A stretch of 64,000 bases of DNA from Gemmatimonadota bacterium (GTDB taxonomy: Bacteria > Gemmatimonadota > Gemmatimonadetes > Gemmatimonadales > GWC2-71-9), in the NCBI GenBank assembly GCA_016704275.1, contig JADJAK010000002.1, positions 310,001-374,000 of the forward strand, written 5' to 3'. A model generated the notes under the pieces. It searched no databases. It worked only from the letters and a program-made list of their open reading frames with translations, and had not been told where the DNA came from. Positions within the stretch are counted from its first letter, which is position 1, and each line of letters opens with the position of its first letter. Shown one piece after another: positions 59,633 to 64,000 of the stretch. The translations under genes and the position numbers were made by a program.

Positions 59633-59659
59633 AAAACCCTGCGGCACGGGGTCGCAGGG
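59633..59659 (-). terminator. Rho-independent terminator of the ChaN-like gene
   Basis: On the minus strand CCCTGCG, nine-base loop, CGCAGGG, then TTTT. It lies 35 bp after the stop at 59694. Confidence 0.75.
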
Positions 59660-59693
59660 CATCGCGTCATCCTTGGTGGTGCGGCAGGCGACC

Positions 59694-60602
59694 CTACTTC
59701 GCCGTCGGCGCGGCCGGCGCGGCCGCCGCCGGCTCCTTCGGCACTCGCAGCGTGAAGAACAGCCACTCGCCCTTCTTCCGCTCGGCCTTCGGCTCGATGG
59801 TGTCGAGATTCGGCACCGGGATTGCCGAGAGGACCGTGATCTTCTTCACGCCGCGACGCGCCACGCGCTCGGCGGTGCCATCGCGATAGTCGGAGTGGAA
59901 GGCACCGTTCATGTGGATCACCAGCGGCGAGCCGCCGGCCGAGCGCGCGCGGACGATCGACTCCGCCATCGTCTCGTCCTTGACGCACTGCGCCTCGTAG
60001 AAGCGCATCATCCCCTCCGGCGTGCTCGGACCATGGCCGCCCATCGACTGGCCGAAGCGCTCGAAGTAGTCGTCCTTGGGGCAGCCGAAGTCGGCGGCGG
60101 CCCAGCGACGGCTCGAGTCGGGCAGCGCGCCGATGGCAGCCGCGAGGCCCTGCTTCGAGACGGCACTCGCGATGGGGCGCGGCACATTCGCCGCGATCAC
60201 GCGCCACCCCTTCGCCTTGGCAAACTCCACCAGCGGACGATAGTCGGCGTTGTAGTTCGGCCATGGACGCGCCGTCTTCAGGAAGGTCGGCTCGTCGATC
60301 TTGCCGGCGAGGTAGTCGTCGAGCAGCCCCTGCACGTCGCGCTCGAACATCTCGAGCGAGACGATGACGTCGCTGCGGCGGCGCGAGACCGCTTCCAGCA
60401 GGCTCCGCTCCAGGCGGTGCGCGTTGCCGTCGTCGTGCTGCTCGCCGAAGAAGATCACGTCGCTCGACGCGGCCTCCGCAGCCATCTGCTCGAGGTCGGC
60501 GTAACGCTTGTGCTTCGCATCATAGACCCGGTGCGGGGTCCAGAGCGCCGGAATCGTGTCGGCCGGCGCGGTCACGGCGAGGGCAAGGAGAAGTGTCAGC
60601 AT
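59694..60602 (-). CDS. ChaN family (haem-binding uptake, Tiki-like fold) exported protein
   Basis: A 302-residue exported protein; signal segment LTLLLALAVTAPADT. ChaN/DUF399 pattern: VIFFGEQHDDGNAHRLERSLLEAV (in part, ~48), VSLEMFERDVQGLLDDYL (~80), the long helix GQSMGGHGPSTPEGMMRFYEAQCVKDETMAESI region and VIHMNGAFHSDYRDG (~230). Members bind haem or act like Tiki metalloproteases. Start ATG 60602, with a TATTCT box six bases upstream. Alanine/proline-rich tail. Confidence 0.86.
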   Translation of the reverse strand: MLTLLLALAVTAPADTIPALWTPHRVYDAKHKRYADLEQMAAEAASSDVIFFGEQHDDGNAHRLERSLLEAVSRRRSDVIVSLEMFERDVQGLLDDYLAGKIDEPTFLKTARPWPNYNADYRPLVEFAKAKGWRVIAANVPRPIASAVSKQGLAAAIGALPDSSRRWAAADFGCPKDDYFERFGQSMGGHGPSTPEGMMRFYEAQCVKDETMAESIVRARSAGGSPLVIHMNGAFHSDYRDGTAERVARRGVKKITVLSAIPVPNLDTIEPKAERKKGEWLFFTLRVPKEPAAAAPAAPTAK

Positions 60603-60608
60603 CGCGGG

Positions 60609-60614
60609 AGAATA
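60609..60614 (-). promoter_or_regulatory. TANNNT box 6 nt before the ChaN-like start
   Basis: TATTCT on the minus strand, six bases before ATG 60602. A GGGGCC-TTGT-GGCCCC hairpin (60617-60632) immediately upstream may end the preceding transcript. Confidence 0.5.
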
Positions 60615-60645
60615 GCGGGGCCTTGTGGCCCCCGGGAGGGGCGGG

Positions 60646-63084
60646 TCACGGAGAAACCCCGGTCAACTGGGCCATGATGGCCGCCAATTGGACCGGGTTG
60701 CCGGTAAAGAAGCCCTCCGGCCACCGACGATACCCGAGGATCGCCTGGTAAATGAGATTCTGGTCGTAACTGTTGAGCCCGAGCCCGGCCAGATACTGCA
60801 GCCGCAGGTTTCGGTCCCGGTTCAGGTCCGCGCCCGCCACCCAGGGCCTCAACTCCGGTCCTCGACCGGCGAAGGTCCCCAGGAACGACTCCAGCGTGGG
60901 GAAGCCGATCTCGGTGAGCGATTGGGTCACCGCGGCGTACTCTGGCCGACCGAGCCGAGCCGCCAGCGCCTCGACATCGATCGGCGCATCGCCCACCGTC
61001 CCGGAGAGGACCAGGTCGTAGCCCTGCCCCATGTTGGTGTTGCCCCACACGACGCCGTTCGGAAACGCCTCGAGGAAGGTCGCGATCTCGCTCTGCACCG
61101 ACGCAATCGTGTTCTCGTAGAGTGGCAGCCAGACGGTGATCACGCCACCGGGCTTGAGGTGCTTCCGCGCCAACTGGTAGAACTCGAGCGTCGAGAGCGA
61201 CGCCGCACCACGCGTCCACGGATCGAACGGGTCGGCGGTGATCGCGTCGTACATCGTGTTGCTGGTGAGCAGGAAGTGGCGACCATCATCGATGTGAACC
61301 GTCACCTTCGGATTCTGAGCCACGCCGTGATTCGATTCGCGGAAATACTCCCCCGCCACCTTCGGCACCAGCGGCTCGAGCTCTGCGATCGTGACGTGCT
61401 CCACCATCGGGTCGATGCTCACTGCCCCCGCCGTCACCCCCGCCCCGAAACCGATCACCAGCACCTCGCTCGGCTTCGGCGAGAGCAGCGTGGTGAAGTG
61501 CCCGAGCATCCGCTGCAGCCGCATGTCCTGCGGCTCGCTCGACGCCTGCACTTTGCCGGCGTTGTGATAGTTGCGGACGCCGTTCTCGAGCTGCGACACC
61601 GCGACCGTCGAGTTGGTCCCTTCACCGACATAGATGAAGTCGCCGTGCGCATTCATCCGATAGGCCATGAAACGGCCGTACCCCACGAGCAGCGGTGGAA
61701 TCACGCCGACGGTCGAGATCACCCAGAGCCCCAGCGCTGCCGCACCACCAGCGGCGAGGAGGCCGCGCGGTGCGAGCGTGAGTCGTCCCTGCTCGCCGAC
61801 GACGAGCGCCAGTGTCAGCAGCGCCGAAAGCGCGGCCAATCCGATCAACACCCGCTGCGTGTCCTGCGTGCCGATGGTTCCGATCAACACCAGCGACGTC
61901 AGCAGTGACCCGATGATGGCGCCCAGCGTGTTCGCGGCGTAGGCCACGCCGACCAGGCGCGCCGGGTCGTCGTCCTTCGAGGCGAGGGCAGCGAGGCCGA
62001 GCGGGAACGACGCGCCCCAGAGCAGTGCGCCGGGGAGCACCACCCAGAGCGCCCGAATGATGTCGATCTGGAAGGTGTAGGCCGGCGCCGACGAGAGCGA
62101 CGGATTGATCGGCCAGTACGGCAGCGCCGCCGTCAGCGACCACGCCGCCCAGCCGAGCGCAAGCACCAGCAGGAACTGGCACCAGCCGAGCGCGGCGCGC
62201 GGATTGGCGATGAAGCGTGCGAGGAACGCGCCGGCCGATGAACCGAGCCCGAGCCCGGCGAGGAAGCCACCGAGAATCAAGGAGAAGGTGTACGTCGTCG
62301 GGCCGAGCAGCAGCGAGAGGATGCGGGTCCAGACCACTTCAGAGCCGAGTGCCGTGAGGCCCGAAAGTCCGAGCGTGAGCAACACCGGCCAGCTCCCGGC
62401 AGGGAGCGAGGCGGTGGCGCGTGCACTGGCAACCTCCGGCGTTGCCGCGCGCGATCCCGCCATGAACCACGCCACCGCGGCGATCAGCAGGTTGAGGCAC
62501 ACGGCCACGCCGGTCGCCGTCACCACGTCGAAGTTGCGCAGCAGCACGAAGCCGGCGACCAGGCAGCCGACCACCGCGCCGAGCGTGTTGCCACCGTAGA
62601 GGATGCCGAGGTAGCTCATACCTTCGGGCGTGGCGCGCACCTCGCGCGAAATCGCCGGCAGGGTGGCGCCCATCAGGATCGTGGGGGGCAGCAGGCAGAG
62701 CGCAGCGAGCAGTGCGCGGAGCAGCAGGCCGAAGGGCCCCGACCCGCCGACCGCCGCATAGAGCCCGCCGGCATACGGCAGGATCAAGAGCACCAGGACG
62801 CCGCAGACTCCGATCCCGGCCTCGAGCGCCGCGTAGACCTTGAGCGGCGACCGCGCCGACGAGACCCGCCGGGCCAGGAAGAGGGACCCGATGCACATCC
62901 CGCCCATGAAGGTCGCCAGCAGCACCGCGATCGAGACGGCGGAGGCACCGATCACGAGACCGAGGAGCTGGAACCAGACGATCTCGTAGATCAGGGCGGC
63001 GGCGCCGCTGGCCACGAAGAGTGGCAGCAGCAGGAGCAGGCGTCTTGGGGACCCCTCGTCGGCGATCGAAGTGGGGGTGGGCAT
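60646..63084 (-). CDS. MFS-like membrane/spermidine-synthase-fold fusion protein
   Basis: An 812-residue protein. About 12-14 TM segments occupy residues ~15-500 (LLLLLPLFVASGAAALIYEIVWFQ first, then ILMGATLPAISREV and WGASFPLGLAALAS). The C-terminal ~280 residues have a SpeE/Rossmann methyltransferase-like fold: VLVIGFGAGVTAGAVS (~565), ITADPFDPWTRGAA (~640) and HLKPGGVITVWLPLYE. Such fusions are widespread but rarely characterised; polyamine synthesis is not proven. ATG 63084 is chosen because TACCCT lies six bases before it and upstream residues are not conserved-looking. Confidence 0.88.
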   Translation of the reverse strand: MPTPTSIADEGSPRRLLLLLPLFVASGAAALIYEIVWFQLLGLVIGASAVSIAVLLATFMGGMCIGSLFLARRVSSARSPLKVYAALEAGIGVCGVLVLLILPYAGGLYAAVGGSGPFGLLLRALLAALCLLPPTILMGATLPAISREVRATPEGMSYLGILYGGNTLGAVVGCLVAGFVLLRNFDVVTATGVAVCLNLLIAAVAWFMAGSRAATPEVASARATASLPAGSWPVLLTLGLSGLTALGSEVVWTRILSLLLGPTTYTFSLILGGFLAGLGLGSSAGAFLARFIANPRAALGWCQFLLVLALGWAAWSLTAALPYWPINPSLSSAPAYTFQIDIIRALWVVLPGALLWGASFPLGLAALASKDDDPARLVGVAYAANTLGAIIGSLLTSLVLIGTIGTQDTQRVLIGLAALSALLTLALVVGEQGRLTLAPRGLLAAGGAAALGLWVISTVGVIPPLLVGYGRFMAYRMNAHGDFIYVGEGTNSTVAVSQLENGVRNYHNAGKVQASSEPQDMRLQRMLGHFTTLLSPKPSEVLVIGFGAGVTAGAVSIDPMVEHVTIAELEPLVPKVAGEYFRESNHGVAQNPKVTVHIDDGRHFLLTSNTMYDAITADPFDPWTRGAASLSTLEFYQLARKHLKPGGVITVWLPLYENTIASVQSEIATFLEAFPNGVVWGNTNMGQGYDLVLSGTVGDAPIDVEALAARLGRPEYAAVTQSLTEIGFPTLESFLGTFAGRGPELRPWVAGADLNRDRNLRLQYLAGLGLNSYDQNLIYQAILGYRRWPEGFFTGNPVQLAAIMAQLTGVSP

Positions 63085-63090
63085 CGCGGA

Positions 63091-63096
63091 AGGGTA
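63091..63096 (-). promoter_or_regulatory. TANNNT box 6 nt before the MFS/SpeE-like start
   Basis: TACCCT on the minus strand, six bases before ATG 63084, no Shine-Dalgarno. Confidence 0.5.
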
Positions 63097-63138
63097 GGGC
63101 GAGGATCGCCCGGCTGGAAGGGGCGGAGAGCGGGGCGC

Positions 63139-63170
63139 TTGACGGCCCCTAGGGACAATAGTATTACTAT
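63139..63170 (+). promoter_or_regulatory. Sigma70-type promoter with overlapping palindrome, upstream of carbonic anhydrase
   Basis: TTGACG (63139-63144), 17-nt spacer, TATTAC (63162-63167). The -10 region lies inside ATAGTA-T-TACTAT (63158-63170), a perfect inverted repeat. This would place the start near 63174 with a ~70-nt leader. A TetR-like regulator is the second gene of this unit. Confidence 0.6.
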
Positions 63171-63245
63171 CATTACTCGGAGCTTTACACGCTGGACCGC
63201 GATGCCGCCATCGCCGGCCCACTCCCCTCTCGACCGGACAGTCCC

Positions 63246-63893
63246 ATGCGTACCCTGACCCGCGAACTGCGCGACGCCCTGACCCCGCTCACGGCCCTCG
63301 ATGTCCTCCGCAAGGGCAACGAGCGCTTCGTCAACAACCTGAAGGCCAATCGCAACCTGCTGCAGCAGGTCAACGAGACGAGTGACGGCCAGCACCCGAT
63401 GGCGATCGTGCTCAGCTGCATCGACTCGCGCACCTCGGCCGAGCTGATCTTCGACCAGGGACTCGGCGACATTTTCTCCTGCCGGATCGCCGGGAACATT
63501 CTCAACGACGACATCCTCGGCAGCATGGAGTTCGCCTGCAAGGTCGCGGGCGCCAAGGCCGTCGTGGTCCTCGGCCACAGCCGTTGCGGCGCGATCAAGG
63601 GTGCCTGCGACGGCGTCCGACTCGGCAACCTCACGACCCTGCTGCAGAAGGTCGAGGACGCCATCGCGATGGAGACGGAGACGCTCGACAATCGCACCTC
63701 TGCCAACGCCGCCTTCGTGGAGCGGGTGGCCGAGCTCAACGTGATGCTGGTCAAGGAGCAGATCATGGAGCGCAGCCCGTTGCTCGCCGAGATGGTCCGC
63801 AACAGCGAGATCGCCCTCGTTGGCGGGATGTACGACGTCGAGTCGGGCGCCGTGGAGTTCTACGACTCGCGCATGCTCCTCGGGGCGGCGTGA
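63246..63893 (+). CDS. Beta-class carbonic anhydrase
   Basis: Zinc enzyme interconverting CO2 and bicarbonate, 215 residues. Zinc ligands and the Asp-Arg dyad: VLSCIDSRTSAELIFDQG (Cys, Asp, Arg; ~57) and VLGHSRCGAIKGACDG (His and Cys; ~112). CRIAGNILNDDILGS is also typical. No signal peptide, so cytoplasmic. Stop overlaps the next start (GTGA). Confidence 0.95.
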   Translation: MRTLTRELRDALTPLTALDVLRKGNERFVNNLKANRNLLQQVNETSDGQHPMAIVLSCIDSRTSAELIFDQGLGDIFSCRIAGNILNDDILGSMEFACKVAGAKAVVVLGHSRCGAIKGACDGVRLGNLTTLLQKVEDAIAMETETLDNRTSANAAFVERVAELNVMLVKEQIMERSPLLAEMVRNSEIALVGGMYDVESGAVEFYDSRMLLGAA

Positions 63894-64000
63894 GCCAGCG
63901 GATCGCGCTGCAGCTGGACGAGACGCTGTACCTGAAGGACCCCATGTCGAGCGACCTGGGGGAGAGCATCGTCGAGCACGGCATCCTGATGCTCGACGCG
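63890..64000 (+). CDS. TetR/AcrR-like regulator, N-terminal fragment (cut by window edge)
   Basis: GTG 63890 overlaps the carbonic anhydrase stop and opens a frame to the end of the window (37 residues). The visible LYLKDPMSSDLGESIVEH followed by GILMLDA resembles the N-terminal lead and first helix of a TetR subgroup that begins LYLKDP...LGRKI. The helix-turn-helix itself is outside the window, so this is a tentative call. Confidence 0.5.
   Translation, partial: MSQRIALQLDETLYLKDPMSSDLGESIVEHGILMLDA

Overview
The window is a compact, GC-rich (roughly two-thirds G+C by eye) bacterial chromosome segment with no prophage, transposase or CRISPR array. Overlapping ATGA/GTGA stop-start junctions, many secreted or lipoprotein hydrolases, the BipA/EF4/Mfd/UvrA housekeeping set, a short-form HisG with HisZ, and GTP-dependent PEPCK fit a Gram-negative, aerobic heterotroph. 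My best guess is Gemmatimonadota, but that is an inference from style and gene content and no marker here settles it.

Layout. 1-8.6 kb: end of an M28 peptidase; typA with an acidic small protein; a CDF transporter coupled to hisD (frameshifted here); divergent CNNM-type transporter-hisZ-hisG. 8.7-19.2 kb: a long minus-strand run reading DUF58, BatA-like, mfd, parvulin lipoprotein, SurA, PdxA, GT2. 19.3-32.7 kb: M28 peptidase and AhpD-like protein, EamA transporter, then a plus-strand run lepA-GT4-ROK kinase-PfkB kinase-HATPase-STAS/wHTH-trans-sulfuration enzyme-ftsE-ftsX-envC. 32.7-44 kb: GGDEF protein, endonuclease IV, two exported proteins, pckG-HD phosphohydrolase, PP2C-FHA, ABC exporter-flippase-like pair. 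44-53.4 kb: uvrA; pepP-decarboxylase-M20 peptidase; zinc-free rpsN-rpmG; a beta-propeller lipoprotein. 53.4-64 kb: tRNA-Asn, holB-moaC-lytic transglycosylase, LysM transglycosylase, ilvE, tRNA-Lys, ChaN, an MFS/spermidine-synthase fusion, and carbonic anhydrase with the start of a TetR-like regulator.

Two features run across the whole window. First, at least eleven gene boundaries carry tandem heptanucleotide repeats (one is largely hexameric) of unrelated sequence families, usually as inverted arms, several around a terminator or a REP-like element. Four genes (envC, pckG, the HD protein, the decarboxylase) start or stop inside such repeats, so the arrays are reshaping protein ends. Second, many transcription-first genes have a TANNNT box 5-9 nt before the start codon and no Shine-Dalgarno, the signature of leaderless mRNAs; genes with a long leader instead show a -35/17 nt/-10 promoter and usually a Shine-Dalgarno.

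Functionally the segment supports envelope building and division (FtsEX-EnvC, LysM and SLT transglycosylases, SurA/parvulin, GT2/GT4, flippase-like and ABC exporter), DNA repair (Mfd, UvrA, endonuclease IV), histidine and amino-acid metabolism, and secreted peptide degradation. The least explained protein pair is the STAS-like/HATPase protein and STAS/winged-helix protein inside the sugar-kinase operon.
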